Origin: Peptoniphilaceae bacterium
GTDB lineage: Bacteria > Bacillota > Clostridia > Tissierellales > Peptoniphilaceae
DNA length: 64,000 nt
Direction: 5' to 3'
NCBI GenBank assembly: GCA_030152565.1
Contig: JASLJE010000047.1
Coordinates: forward strand, 1 to 64,000
This document shows, in pieces, positions 1 to 10,100 of the stretch. The notes beneath the pieces are model-generated. The model saw nothing but the letters and a program-made list of their open reading frames with translations. It did no database searches and was not told where the DNA came from. Numbering within the stretch: position 1 is the stretch's first letter; each line of letters begins with the position of its first letter. Both the position numbers and the translations under genes were made by a program.

Positions 1-107
1 GATAGCAGAAGGGATACACCCGTACCCATCTCGAACACGGAAGTTAAGCCTTCTAACGCCGATGGTACTTAGACGGTGACGTCTTGGGAGAGTAGGTAGC
101 CGCCAAA
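1..107 (+). rRNA. rrf: 5S ribosomal RNA, 5' end cut by window edge
   Basis: The sequence matches the conserved body of bacterial 5S rRNA, including the CCCGTACCCATCTCGAACACG core and the GAAGTTAAGC loop. The first roughly ten bases lie before the window. The exact 3' end is estimated from the closing strand near GCCGCCAAAT. It is presumably the last gene of an rRNA operon, because a terminator follows directly. Confidence 0.95.
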
Positions 108-112
108 TAAAT

Positions 113-137
113 GAGAGCACATAAGTGCTCTTTTTTA
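113..137 (+). terminator. Rho-independent terminator of the rRNA operon
   Basis: AGAGCAC and GTGCTCT form a 7-bp stem with an ATAA loop, followed by six or more T. It sits directly behind 5S rRNA. Confidence 0.85.
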
Positions 138-155
138 TTGCTTTAAAATAGGCAG

Positions 156-179
156 AAAAAAAGGAAGGATTATCCTTCC
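156..179 (-). terminator. terminator of the minus-strand hydrolase
   Basis: Read on the minus strand, GGAAGG and CCTTCC form a stem followed by a run of T. The hairpin overlaps the stop codon of the hydrolase. Confidence 0.75.
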
Positions 180-1084
180 ATAGTATTATCTAACCATTCT
201 AAAACATCTTGGTAGACTAAATGATTATCAAGTTCATTAACGATTTCATGTCTCATATCTGGGTAAAGTTTGATACAGATATTTTTCATTCCCTGATTCT
301 TGTAGCTATCGTAAATTTTAAGTACATCCTTACCAGCACTTCCTACTGGGTCCTTGTCTCCTGAGATAAATAGGATTGGATAGGATGGATCTATATCTAA
401 TTTCTTTTCCTTTTCGTCTAAGGCCTTTAGTCCTAGAACCAAGTCCCTATAGAATTCGTTAGTAGGTACAAAACCACAAAACTCATTGTCCATGTATTTT
501 TGAACCTCAGCTTCATCCCTGGTCAACCAGTCAAACTCTGTCTTAGCAGGTTCAAAGGCTTTATTAAAGGAAGTGAAGGCCATCTTGTGAAGGAAGTTTG
601 CTCTTTTTTCAGGATTGAAAAACTTGGTTAAGAAAATCAAGAACTTTTTATCCTTAGTATATTCAGCACTACCTGTTCCCATGACGATAGATCCATTTAA
701 CATATAGTCATATCTATTTAAAAAGTCTCTGGTTAAAAATGACCCCATAGAGTGGCCTAACATAAAGAACTTTAAAGTAGGATATTTATTTTTCTTAACA
801 TTTAATAGACTTCTCAGATCTTCTATTAAAACATTCCAACCATCTTCCTTGGCAAAGTAGCCGTACTTATCGTCAGCCTTGCCAGTTTCACCGTGTCCAC
901 GTAGGTCCATACCATATACTATATAGCCATGTTTATTTAGGAACTTGGCGAAATCATCATATCTAAAGATGTTTTCAGCCATGCCGTGAACCAGGTGAAT
1001 AACTGCCTTGGGATTTTCTACATTATCCCATTCATAATAGTAGATCAATTTGTCATCGTGACTTGTGAAAGATTTTATTTGCAT
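170..1084 (-). CDS. alpha/beta hydrolase, monoacylglycerol lipase/lysophospholipase-like
   Basis: This 304-residue protein has the serine alpha/beta-hydrolase layout: an HGMAE oxyanion loop near residue 33, the nucleophile elbow GHSMGS with Ser112, an acidic residue in SGDKDP near 244 and the catalytic His in MRHE near 279. The pattern matches the PldB/monoglyceride lipase family (Hydrolase_4), which cleaves acyl esters of glycerolipids in the cytosol. There is no signal peptide. The ATG is preceded by AAAGGAG. The gene stands alone between the rRNA terminator and a divergent HAD gene; its substrate cannot be told from sequence. Confidence 0.88.
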   Translation of the reverse strand: MQIKSFTSHDDKLIYYYEWDNVENPKAVIHLVHGMAENIFRYDDFAKFLNKHGYIVYGMDLRGHGETGKADDKYGYFAKEDGWNVLIEDLRSLLNVKKNKYPTLKFFMLGHSMGSFLTRDFLNRYDYMLNGSIVMGTGSAEYTKDKKFLIFLTKFFNPEKRANFLHKMAFTSFNKAFEPAKTEFDWLTRDEAEVQKYMDNEFCGFVPTNEFYRDLVLGLKALDEKEKKLDIDPSYPILFISGDKDPVGSAGKDVLKIYDSYKNQGMKNICIKLYPDMRHEIVNELDNHLVYQDVLEWLDNTMEG

Positions 1085-1153
1085 TTTATTCTCCTTTATA
1101 CCAATATATACATATCATACAAATTAATTAAAAAATAGTCAAAAGGAGATGTA

Positions 1154-1960
1154 ATGATAAAGTTAATTGCTATTGATTTAGATGGGACCCTATTGAATGA
1201 AAATAGTGCCATCACCAAGGAAAGTATTAAGACAATAAATCAGGCCATGGATCAGGGAGTAAGGATAGTCCTTTGTTCAGGGAGGCCTATGAGTGGTCTC
1301 TATCCTTATATAAAGGAACTAGGCCTGGACCAGGACGAAGAATACATTATAAGTCAAAATGGTTCTAAGATTAGCACTGCTACCAATGAGACCATAAAGG
1401 AAGTTTTAATGGAGGAGGCAGACCTTAACTATTTAGTTGATTTAGCTGATAAGGAAGATGTGGGAGTTTCCATAATAACAGCAGGAGACGACTACTATGC
1501 CTATAACTTTGCCACAGAGGCCATGCACCATGATGCAGGTTTGGTATTTTTAGATGTGGAAGAGATAGATAGAGACCTGACCAGAATGGAAAATAATGAC
1601 CCTATGGTGGTTATGGCTGTAGATGAAAAGGAAAAACTAGATAGTTTTACTGAAAAGTATGAAGAAGAGATTTCCAAACAGTTTGAATTTGTTAGGTCTT
1701 GTCCAACCATATTGGAATTTCTAAATAGGGGAATAGGTAAGGGACCAGCTCTTTTATACCTGGCAGATCACTTAAATCTAGATATATCAGAAGTTATGGT
1801 AATAGGGGATGAATTAAATGACCTATCCATGTTTGAGATAGACGCCTTCAAGGTAGCCATGGGAAATGCCCATGAAGATATTAAGGATAGGGCTGACTAT
1901 ATAACCCTAAAGAACAGTGAAGATGGGGTAGCCCATGCCATAAAAAAATTCGTCCTATAA
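1154..1960 (+). CDS. Cof-type HAD-superfamily phosphatase
   Basis: The 268-residue protein starts with the HAD motif I DLDGTLL (Asp8 nucleophile, Asp10), has the SGRP motif II region and ends with GDELND (motif IV metal ligands) in the typical Cof/type IIB arrangement. Members dephosphorylate sugar phosphates, FMN or other small metabolites in the cytosol; the substrate here is unknown. AAGGAGA lies 5-7 bases before the ATG. It diverges from the upstream hydrolase over a 69-bp gap and has its own terminator. A second Cof-type paralogue lies at 38599-39399. Confidence 0.9.
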   Translation: MIKLIAIDLDGTLLNENSAITKESIKTINQAMDQGVRIVLCSGRPMSGLYPYIKELGLDQDEEYIISQNGSKISTATNETIKEVLMEEADLNYLVDLADKEDVGVSIITAGDDYYAYNFATEAMHHDAGLVFLDVEEIDRDLTRMENNDPMVVMAVDEKEKLDSFTEKYEEEISKQFEFVRSCPTILEFLNRGIGKGPALLYLADHLNLDISEVMVIGDELNDLSMFEIDAFKVAMGNAHEDIKDRADYITLKNSEDGVAHAIKKFVL

Positions 1961-1970
1961 GTAATGAGTT

Positions 1971-1999
1971 AAATAGTGCCTAGGGCACTATTTTTTTAT
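1971..1999 (+). terminator. terminator after the HAD gene
   Basis: AAATAGTGCC and GGGCACTATT pair with a TA in the loop and are followed by seven T. Confidence 0.85.
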
Positions 2000-2030
2000 C
2001 CTAATAGATGAAAAAATTAACTAGATAGGT

Positions 2031-2093
2031 TATAATTGAAAAGTGAGAATTTAATCGACTGGTATCTCGTATATATCTATACGAGGATTTTTT
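2031..2093 (+). promoter_or_regulatory. promoter and terminator-like leader hairpin before the EIIC gene
   Basis: A TATAAT box lies at 2031-2036; no good -35 is visible. Inside the predicted leader, CTCGTATA (2066-2073) pairs perfectly with TATACGAG (2078-2085) around a TATC loop. Six T follow (2088-2093), only about 10 bases before the Shine-Dalgarno site. The upstream gene already has its own terminator, so this looks like a leader attenuator. The controlling signal is unknown. Confidence 0.5.
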
Positions 2094-2110
2094 ATATTAA
2101 AGGAGAAGTC

Positions 2111-3133
2111 ATGTCAAAAAAAGGTTCGAATGTTAAGGAATATATCATTAAAGTATTGAATGGTATGGCGTTAGGATTGTTTTCTTCACTAATTATTGGA
2201 CTTATACTTAAGCAAATTGGTAGTTTTGCCAATTTAGACTTACTGGTAAAGTTCGGTAGCACAGCTCAACTATTGATGTCACCGGCCATAGGGGCAGGAG
2301 TGGCCTATAGTATAGGAGCGGAAGGTCTAGTAGTATTTTCAGCTGTTATAGCAGGGGCCCTAGGTGGAGGGGCAGTTAGCATGGAAGCCGGTAAGGCAGC
2401 TAGCTTGTCCATAGGAGAACCGGTGGGAGCCTTTATATCTGCCTTAATAGGAGCTGAATTGGGTAAGAGAGTACAGGGTAGAACAAAAATAGATATTATA
2501 TTAGTTCCAGCCTTGGTTATTTCTATAGGTGGTTTGGTTGGTTATTATCTGGCACCATCCATATCCAAGTTTATGAATGGAATAGGGGAAATTATTAACT
2601 TTGCTACCAAGCAACAACCCTTTATTATGGGAATAATAATTTCAGTAGTTATGGGTTTAGCCCTAACTATGCCTATAAGTTCGGCAGCTATAGGAATATC
2701 TTTGAATTTAACAGGTTTGGCAGCAGGAGCTGCGGTAGTTGGAGGGGCCAGCCACATGATAGGCTTTGCCATAGCATCCTATAAGGATAATGGCTTTGGT
2801 GGTTTTATAGCCCAAGGTATAGGAACATCTATGATACAAATATCAAATATCATTAGAAAGCCTATAATATTACTGCCAGCTATAGTAAGTTCAGCTATAC
2901 TTGGACCTGTATCCACCGTTTTACTTAAAATGGAGGCTGATGCCATAGGATCTGGGATGGGAACTAGTGGGCTTGTAGGCCAATTTTCAACAGTTGGAGT
3001 TATGGGTAAGGACAGTATACTTAAGATAGTCCTTCTACACTTTATACTTCCAGCTATAATTTCATTTTTAGTAGCCCAAGGCCTAAGAAGAAAGAATTTG
3101 ATAAAACCTGGTGATATGAAATTGAACCAATAG
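2111..3133 (+). CDS. PTS EIIC-like membrane protein (PTS_EIIC_2 / PfoR family)
   Basis: The 340-residue protein is almost wholly hydrophobic with about nine or ten membrane segments and many Gly/Ala-rich helices. The N-terminal KEYIIKVLNGMALGLF-type start and the overall pattern resemble the PTS_EIIC_2 family, often annotated as PfoR or phosphotransferase EIIC. I chose ATG 2111 because AAAGGAGA lies just upstream; a 25-codon in-frame extension to 2036 begins at the -10 box and is rejected. No EIIA or EIIB gene is nearby, so a sugar-phosphotransferase role is not shown; it may be a transporter of another kind. Confidence 0.75.
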   Translation: MSKKGSNVKEYIIKVLNGMALGLFSSLIIGLILKQIGSFANLDLLVKFGSTAQLLMSPAIGAGVAYSIGAEGLVVFSAVIAGALGGGAVSMEAGKAASLSIGEPVGAFISALIGAELGKRVQGRTKIDIILVPALVISIGGLVGYYLAPSISKFMNGIGEIINFATKQQPFIMGIIISVVMGLALTMPISSAAIGISLNLTGLAAGAAVVGGASHMIGFAIASYKDNGFGGFIAQGIGTSMIQISNIIRKPIILLPAIVSSAILGPVSTVLLKMEADAIGSGMGTSGLVGQFSTVGVMGKDSILKIVLLHFILPAIISFLVAQGLRRKNLIKPGDMKLNQ

Positions 3134-3144
3134 GTCTTGAATTC

Positions 3145-3173
3145 TTGATATTACATTTTTTTAATGATAAAAT
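3145..3173 (+). promoter_or_regulatory. promoter of the NusG-II/Gx transporter operon
   Basis: TTGATA (3145-3150) and TAAAAT (3168-3173) are separated by 17 bp, with a TG one base before the -10. The predicted start is about 15 bases before the ribosome-binding site of the NusG-II gene. Confidence 0.75.
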
Positions 3174-3194
3174 TACACATATAAAGGTGAATAA

Positions 3195-3593
3195 ATGAAG
3201 ACTACAAAGGGAGATAAGGTTTTAATTGTCTTTTTGATTTTAGCTAGTATTTTATTTTCTGTATTTCTATGGATGAAGGGACTGAATATATCAGATAAGT
3301 ATATCAGTGTTCAGGTAGATGGAAAGGAAATCCAAACCATTGAATTTACCAAGGAGAATATTGGTAAAACCTTTGAAATCGAGACTAAGTTTGGCAGAAA
3401 TGTCATAGAAGTTGGCGATGGAGAAGTTTGGATAACTGAAGCATCATGTCCAGATAAGTTAGACATTAAGCAGGGAAAGATAGACTCTAATGGTCAAATG
3501 TTGGTTTGTCTACCCAACCGTCTAATAGTAGAGATAAAGGAAAATAAGCTAGTAAAGGAAAATCAGGATAAAATAGACAGTTATAACTATTAG
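3195..3593 (+). CDS. NusG domain II-containing protein
   Basis: The 132-residue protein has one membrane segment near residues 9-26 and an extracytoplasmic beta-rich domain containing CPDKLDIKQG and the MLVCLPNRL segment, as in the NusG_II family (PF07009). Despite the name this is not the transcription factor. Known relatives sit next to a Gx transporter/heptaprenyl diphosphate synthase component I gene, as here six bases downstream. A link with flavin, electron transfer or isoprenoid metabolism has been suggested for such pairs but is not shown here. Confidence 0.8.
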   Translation: MKTTKGDKVLIVFLILASILFSVFLWMKGLNISDKYISVQVDGKEIQTIEFTKENIGKTFEIETKFGRNVIEVGDGEVWITEASCPDKLDIKQGKIDSNGQMLVCLPNRLIVEIKENKLVKENQDKIDSYNY

Positions 3594-3599
3594 TTAATT

Positions 3600-4106
3600 A
3601 TGAGAGATTTGAGAAAGTTAATATATACAGCATTATTGGTGTCCATGGCCCTGGCCGTATCACTTATAGAAAATATGATACCTGTGCCTTTTATAGCACC
3701 GGGAGCCAAGTTGGGACTATCCAATATTGTTATATTAGTGAGTTTGTTAGTTTTTGGATTTAAGACAGCAGCAGTAGTTGCCATCTTAAAATCCTTTTTA
3801 TTAATGCTTGTAGCTGGTTTCGGTCCCAGCTTTCTATACAGTTTTGCAGGAGCAATACTGAGTACTTTGGCAATGGGATTTGCTTATAGGTTCTGTTCTA
3901 ATATTTTTAGCACCATAGGGATAAGTATCCTGGGTGCAGTGGCCCATAATTTAGCTCAAGTTTTTGTGGCCTCCTTAATATTAGGCAATTTTATGATATT
4001 CACATACTTCCCCTTACTGACAATAGTAGGAACCATAACAGGTTACTTTGTGGGACTTAGTGCATATCATGTTTCGACGCAGTTGAAGAAGTTGATTAAA
4101 GCCTAG
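3600..4106 (+). CDS. Gx transporter family protein (heptaprenyl diphosphate synthase component I family)
   Basis: The 168-residue protein has five or six predicted membrane helices and the PGAKLGLSNI motif near residue 34 that marks the Gx transporter/Hpre_diP_synt_I family. The hydrophobicity suggests an ECF S-component-like transporter rather than an enzyme. The ATG lies six bases after the NusG-II stop and has no clear Shine-Dalgarno, so it is probably translated by coupling. It belongs to an operon that continues into radC and the mre genes with no terminator seen. Confidence 0.82.
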   Translation: MRDLRKLIYTALLVSMALAVSLIENMIPVPFIAPGAKLGLSNIVILVSLLVFGFKTAAVVAILKSFLLMLVAGFGPSFLYSFAGAILSTLAMGFAYRFCSNIFSTIGISILGAVAHNLAQVFVASLILGNFMIFTYFPLLTIVGTITGYFVGLSAYHVSTQLKKLIKA

Positions 4107-4115
4107 GAGTGAATT

Positions 4116-4805
4116 ATGATCGAAAAAAACCTTAAGATTAGCGAATTAAACCAAGAAGATAGACCGATGGAAAAGTTGATTAGTTATGGAGTTGCTTCCT
4201 TGAATAATGTGGAGCTATTAGCCATTATTATAGGGAGTGGAACAAGGGGTAAAAGTTCGATTGATTTAGCCTATGACATTATCTACAATCAGATTGGAGA
4301 AAAAGATCTTTTGTATACTTCAGTCCATGAGTTAATGTTGATTAAGGGAATAGGAAAAAGTAAGGCGACCAGGATTATTTCTGGCTTGGAATTAGGTAGA
4401 AGACTTGGAAAAATTGATAGTTTTTCCAAAATATCCTTTTCCAGCCCTAAGACTGTGGCCGATTACTTTTATAGATATTATAGAAACAAAAGTAAAGAAG
4501 AATTTTGTGTAGTATTATTAGATACTAAAAACAAACCAATTTCCATTGAATCGGTTTCTGTTGGTACACTGAATTCTTCTTTAGTTCATCCAAGGGAAGT
4601 TTTTAGGCAGGCAATAAAGAAAAATGCGAATGCCTTAATCCTGGTCCACAACCATCCAAGCGGGGATCCCAGTCCTAGTAGGGAGGATTTGGAAGTTACC
4701 AAAAGACTTATAGAGACAGGTAAAATTATTGGGATTAAGGTTTTAGATCACGTTATTATTGGGATAAATAGATATGAGAGTTTAAAAGCAATAGACTTAA
4801 TGTAG
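4116..4805 (+). CDS. radC: RadC family JAB-domain protein
   Basis: The 229-residue protein has an N-terminal helix-hairpin-helix (IKGIGKSKA near residue 71) and a C-terminal JAMM/MPN domain whose metal motif VHNHPSGDPSPS ends in an Asp, exactly as in the RadC/UPF0758 family. The family was named for DNA repair, but a direct repair role is doubtful. AGGAGTG precedes the ATG. Its position directly before mreB is a common Firmicute arrangement and places it at the head of the elongasome operon. Confidence 0.93.
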   Translation: MIEKNLKISELNQEDRPMEKLISYGVASLNNVELLAIIIGSGTRGKSSIDLAYDIIYNQIGEKDLLYTSVHELMLIKGIGKSKATRIISGLELGRRLGKIDSFSKISFSSPKTVADYFYRYYRNKSKEEFCVVLLDTKNKPISIESVSVGTLNSSLVHPREVFRQAIKKNANALILVHNHPSGDPSPSREDLEVTKRLIETGKIIGIKVLDHVIIGINRYESLKAIDLM

Positions 4806-4816
4806 AGGTAGAGAGT

Positions 4817-5830
4817 ATGAGTTTTTTAAGGTTTGTAGCACCTGATTTAGCAATAGACTTGGGAACGAGTAATATATTGGTATATGAGGCTAATAAGGGA
4901 ATAGTTGTAAATGAACCATCAGTGGTGGCCATAGATATAAAAACTGGAGATGTGGTTGCCTTTGGTAGGGAGGCCTATGAAATGATAGGTAAGACTCCAG
5001 AAAATATTATAGTGGTAAGACCATTGGAAAATGGCGTGGTTTCTGATTTTGATTTAACCAGGATTCTTCTAAGCCACTATATAAATATGGCTGTGCCAGG
5101 CATATCCTTAATGCAGCCTAGAATAGTTGTCACTGCACCATCAGGTATATCAGATGTGGAAAAAAGAGCTATAGAAGACGCCTGTATCCACTCTGGAGTA
5201 AGGGAAGTATATATAGTGGAAGGGTCTCTTGCTGCAGCCATAGGGGCTGGTTTACCAGTAGATAGACCAGAAGGCTATATGATAGTTAATATGGGAGCAG
5301 GAACGACTGAGGCGGCCATAGTGAGCCTTAATGGTATAGTTGCATCCAAGACCCTGGACTATGGTGGGGACTATTTAAATAAAAAGATAATAGAATACAT
5401 AAGAGATAAGTATTCTGTTGTGATAGGAGACTTGACAGCAGAGGAATTAAAGGTTTCCATGGGTAGCTTAGAAGTTGCCAAAAAGAACAAGAGCATTTCT
5501 GTCAGCGGTAGGGAAGTGGCCAGCGGAATGCCTATTAGTGTAGATGTCTACGCTTCAGACATTCAAGAAGCCATTATAGATCAGGTGGGAGACATAGTTG
5601 ATATTATCAGGTATATCCTGGAAAAAAATCCACCAGAACTATCCAGTGACATAATGAGAAATGGTGTATATATAACAGGTGGTGGATCTCTTTTAGATGG
5701 GATAGCCAATATTATTGACTACAATCTAAATATAGAGGTCTACCACTCAGAAAATCCTTTTACAGATACGGTTAAGGGAGTCGGGCACATAGTAGAAAAT
5801 TTAGATAAGTATAAAAATATTAGGAAGTAG
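4817..5830 (+). CDS. mreB: rod shape-determining protein MreB/Mbl
   Basis: The 337-residue actin-like ATPase has the phosphate-1 motif DLGTSN near residue 15, the phosphate-2 region NMGAGTTE near residue 160 and the adenosine-binding TGGGSLL near residue 290. MreB filaments lie under the membrane and guide peptidoglycan synthesis along the cell side. It is followed by mreC, mreD and a PBP2 gene in the same operon. The presence of a full mre set implies an elongation mode of wall growth. Confidence 0.95.
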   Translation: MSFLRFVAPDLAIDLGTSNILVYEANKGIVVNEPSVVAIDIKTGDVVAFGREAYEMIGKTPENIIVVRPLENGVVSDFDLTRILLSHYINMAVPGISLMQPRIVVTAPSGISDVEKRAIEDACIHSGVREVYIVEGSLAAAIGAGLPVDRPEGYMIVNMGAGTTEAAIVSLNGIVASKTLDYGGDYLNKKIIEYIRDKYSVVIGDLTAEELKVSMGSLEVAKKNKSISVSGREVASGMPISVDVYASDIQEAIIDQVGDIVDIIRYILEKNPPELSSDIMRNGVYITGGGSLLDGIANIIDYNLNIEVYHSENPFTDTVKGVGHIVENLDKYKNIRK

Positions 5831-5834
5831 ACAG

Positions 5835-6692
5835 ATGTTATATTATAAAAAAAGAGAAAGTAAGAAAAAACATGTTTTTACCATAGTAATCCTAGTGGCC
5901 CTAATTATTTTTTCCAGCCTAAACCCTAAGGCAACCACTCTTTCATCTAATGTGGTTTCCAGCGTGTTAATGCCTATAAATAAGGTTTTCTATAGCGTAA
6001 CAAGTTCTTTCCAATCAGCAGTGGATAGTGTTTTTGGTTCCAAGGCTAATAGGGAGAGGGTAGAGGCTTTAGAAAAGGAAAATGATCAACTTAATGAGGA
6101 GCTAAATAAGCTAAAGATTATTGTGGCAGATAGCAAGGCCTTGGAAAATGAGTATGAGTTTCAAAAGAAAAACTCCAACTATATAAATGCCAAGGTAATA
6201 TCCCTAGAACCTTCCAACCTATTTGATAGATTTATAATCGACAAGGGCAGCAATAGTGGCATAAAGAAGGGGGACATGGTAGTTCAAGGCTACATGGACC
6301 AGGATAAGAAAATATCCAAGGCCCTAGTAGGGAGGATTGAAGAAGTGGGGCTTACCACTTCCAAGGTAGTATCAATAATGGATGACAAGTACAACCTATC
6401 CTTTAAGATAGTAGATACCAATGACTTTGGAATCGTAAACAGAAGGTCTGAGGGCTATTTAGAGGGATACTTATTAAATAAGGATAGTAAGGTTGAAAAG
6501 AAGGATAAGATCGTTACATCGGGCATAGGAGAGGTCTACGAGCCTAATATCTACATAGGTGAGGTCAAGGAAGTCCTAGACTCAACAGATCGGTTGAACA
6601 AGGAAGTAATAATTGATAGCCCAGTAGACTATACCAGACTATATTCTGTCTTTGTCATTCAAAATAATGAGGTTGTAAATGAAGAGTTTTAG
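5835..6692 (+). CDS. mreC: rod shape-determining protein MreC
   Basis: The 285-residue protein has one N-terminal membrane segment near residues 15-32, a coiled coil (ALEKENDQLNEELNKLK near residues 78-95) and a beta-barrel region with the DKGSNSGIKKGDMVV signature. MreC sits outside the membrane and joins MreB/MreD to penicillin-binding proteins. The gene begins five bases after mreB and overlaps mreD by 14 bp, which implies coupled translation. Confidence 0.93.
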   Translation: MLYYKKRESKKKHVFTIVILVALIIFSSLNPKATTLSSNVVSSVLMPINKVFYSVTSSFQSAVDSVFGSKANRERVEALEKENDQLNEELNKLKIIVADSKALENEYEFQKKNSNYINAKVISLEPSNLFDRFIIDKGSNSGIKKGDMVVQGYMDQDKKISKALVGRIEEVGLTTSKVVSIMDDKYNLSFKIVDTNDFGIVNRRSEGYLEGYLLNKDSKVEKKDKIVTSGIGEVYEPNIYIGEVKEVLDSTDRLNKEVIIDSPVDYTRLYSVFVIQNNEVVNEEF

Positions 6693-7182
6693 TTTAGTAG
6701 TATTATTTATAGCGAATTTAATTTTAAATATAACCCTATTTTCAAGGATTGAAGTTCTAGGAGTTATACTTAATTTAACCATACCTATTATAATAGTTTT
6801 ATCCATGTCAGAGAGAAAGGGAAGATCAGCCTACTATGGACTTTTTATGGGGCTGATGGAAGATATTCTCTTTGGCAATATTTTAGGGGTTAAGGCCCTT
6901 AGCTATTATTTAATAGGATATTATGTTTATAAGAGCCAAAAGAACAAGGGCTTTGACTATAAGATTGGTTTTATTATGACCATTCTAGCTACCTTCTTTA
7001 ATGGGCTTTTTACAGGCCTGGTTGGAGTTATAGCCGACAAGCTAATTAGCTTTAACAATCTTTTGGCCTACTTGAAGTATCCAATCCTTATAGAGATAGC
7101 CATAAATCTTTTGGTATTTACCATAGTTTATTTAATCTTTAAGTCCATTGATACTAAGAGAAAGAGAAAATACTATATGTAG
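6679..7182 (+). CDS. mreD: rod shape-determining protein MreD
   Basis: The 167-residue protein has five or six predicted membrane helices and no extra domain, as expected of MreD. The acidic MEDILFG segment near residue 47 fits the family. It starts inside the end of mreC and is followed 12 bases later by the PBP2 gene. MreD is the membrane partner of MreC. Confidence 0.88.
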   Translation: MKSFSLVVLFIANLILNITLFSRIEVLGVILNLTIPIIIVLSMSERKGRSAYYGLFMGLMEDILFGNILGVKALSYYLIGYYVYKSQKNKGFDYKIGFIMTILATFFNGLFTGLVGVIADKLISFNNLLAYLKYPILIEIAINLLVFTIVYLIFKSIDTKRKRKYYM

Positions 7183-7194
7183 GAAAGAGGAAGC

Positions 7195-10100
7195 ATGAAA
7201 AAGAATAAGAAAAGATTAATATTTGTCTTGATAGTATTAATTATAAGTTTTAGTGCCTTATTTTTTAGATTATTCCAATTGACCATGGTCAAGGGGGATT
7301 ATTATAGAAACTTCTCAGACAATAAAAGAATGAAACAGATAAATCTAAATGCTCCGAGGGGCAATATTTATGATAGAAATGGCAATCTTTTAGCTGGTAA
7401 CAAGACTATCTATAATCTAAATATCTACAAGGATAGGATAGATAGGATGGAGCAAGAAGATAAGAATAAGGTAATCAATGATCTAATTCATATCCTTGAA
7501 AGAGATGGGGTGAGTTACTTAGAAGACTATTCCATAGGTATCTATGAATATGTCTATGGAGATAAGAATGATTATTTTAAGGCCAAGAAGAGTCCAAGTG
7601 ATCAGGTCGCCCAAATAATTAAGGACGAAAAACTGATGAAAGACATTGTCTATAGCCATGAGGAAATCAGTCCTGGCCATGACTACTATCCTATAAATAG
7701 GATTTTAGATTATCTAGAGTTAAGGGGCAAGGACCTGCCAATTGAAGTAAAAGCTAAAAATGGACAGGTGGAAATTACTTATGAGAAGGACAAGGAAATT
7801 GAAGATAAAACAGCTGGAGACTATTTAATAGAAAATATAGAAGAGGATGAAAGTCTTATCTACAACCTATTAGAGCATCCTTTGGCTAGAAAGTCCATCT
7901 ACCAAATTCTTGAGAAAAAAGGCCTTAAGGGCCAGGTAATACTTTCAGACTTGATTTATAAATCAGATATAGAGTATCTGGAAAACAAGGCTAGACTGAG
8001 CAAGATTGATTCTAGGGTAACCTATGATAGCAAGGCCCAGGATGACTTTGTAGTCCTAGTTGAAAACCACTCCTTGGAAAGACTTTTAACCAAGGTGGAA
8101 ATAGATGATGATAAGAACTTTATCATACCGGCAGAAAAACTAATTAACCTTATCCAATCCAAGGGAGAAGATACAAACATAACCTATGAGATTAATGAGG
8201 ATGCCAAGACTGTTAATATAATTTACAAGGAAAAAGAAATAACCAATGAAAAACCTATAGACAGGTTGATAGACCTGGCTAGGAGAAATAAGGTTTTAGA
8301 AAGTTTTATTTTAGACAAGGACGTTATTCAATTAGCTGAGGCCTCCTTATTTGAAGAGAGTATCTATCCTAGAATCCACAAGGATGTCTGGAAGTATTCT
8401 TTTGAAAAGGACAAGGAAGACCTGTTAAAGTCCATGAACCTAAAGGAAGAGGATTCAGTTGAAAAACTACTTGCCAAGTACACTGAAAACTATAAGTTGG
8501 AAGACTACTCTGAATATGAAAGATACGCCATGGTATCCATCTATTCCAGGGTTAGAAACCAAGGCTTCTTGGCCTATGAGCCTATAACCTTGGCCAGTAA
8601 TCTAACTACAGAGACCCTATCAGAAATAGAGGAGAAAATACCTAAGGAGTATGGCCTGGAAATATCCAAGCAACCCAATAGGTACTATCCTAATAAAAAT
8701 ACAGGATCCCATATTCTAGGTTACCTGGGTAAGATTTCTGAAGAGTTTGAAGTAAAAGAATATGTGGAAAACAAGAAATATAATAAGGATGACATAGTTG
8801 GTAAGACAGGCGTAGAGGAAAGTTTTGAAGAGACCTTAAAAGGATCCAATGGAAGAAGGATAGTCTATACAGATGTTATGGGTAAAACCACTGATGTGAT
8901 AGAGGAAAGACCTTCAGTAGGGGGAAACAACCTTTACTTGAGTATGGACTTAGACCTACAGTTGGCCACAGAAGAGGCACTTGAAAGAACTATTAAGTCT
9001 ATAGCCAGCGGTACAAACTATAAGAGTAAGTATGGGGACATGCCTATGACTAGATTTCCCAATGCTTCATCAGGGGCATCCATCATCATGGATGTTAAGA
9101 CTGGGCAAATCCTAGCCCTAGCTTCTTATCCAGACTTTGACCCTAACCTATTTGTAAATGGAATATCCAATTCAGATTGGAAGTCCTTAAGGCAGGGAAA
9201 TGAAGAAGATATATATGCTCCAAGACCCTTATTTAATATAGCCAGTCAATCAGCTATAGCACCAGGATCTACCTTTAAGACAGTAACATCTTTGGCAGCC
9301 TTAAAAAATGGTCTGGATCCTAATACTAGGGTAACCTGTAATGGGGTTATGCATATAGGAGATAGTAAGTTTGGATGTTGGATCTACAATAGAAATGGTG
9401 GAAACCACGGTCCTTTAGACCTTTATGATGCTCTGGGAGTTTCTTGTAACTTTTACTTTTACTCTCTAGGTCTGGGAGAAAACCCAACAGCCAATGACCA
9501 TATGGATACTTTGGTAACAGTAGATGATATAGAAGCCATGGCTGGACTTTTAAAATTAAACCAGGCAACAGGCATAGAAATAAATATACCTTTTGAGAGT
9601 AATGGCTATGTGCCCAACTATACAAGTAAGTTAAATATAGTTAAGGTCATGCTTAGAAACTACTTGAGGGAAAACCTAGAAAAATATAAGATAGGCGATG
9701 AATTTAAGACCAATGAACAGGTTGGTCAAGATATAGAAGAGATAGTGTCCTGGGTTGATAAGGGACCTGATATGGACAGGCAGGAAGTAATAGCTGAGCT
9801 TAAGAAGTTGGGCTATGAGGGAGAATATCCTTTAGAAGGAGAAATTACCAGCCTATCAGACATGGTCAAGTACACCTATCTAAACCAGGCTACCTGGACC
9901 AAGTCAGACTCTTTAAATATGGTTATAGGCCAGGGACAAAATGCCTATACACCTTTACAAATTCTTCAGTTGACATCAATAATAGCCAATGAAGGAATTT
10001 TAAACAAGCCTAGCTTGGTTAAGGAAATAAGAAATTATGATAATAGCAAGCTGGTATTTGAAAATGATGTTAAGTCAGAAAAATTAGATGTAAACTCTGA

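Noticed and set aside
2036..2110. In-frame extension of the EIIC protein upstream to 2036
   Set aside because: It starts on the -10 box and crosses the leader hairpin. AAAGGAGA just before ATG 2111 decides the start.
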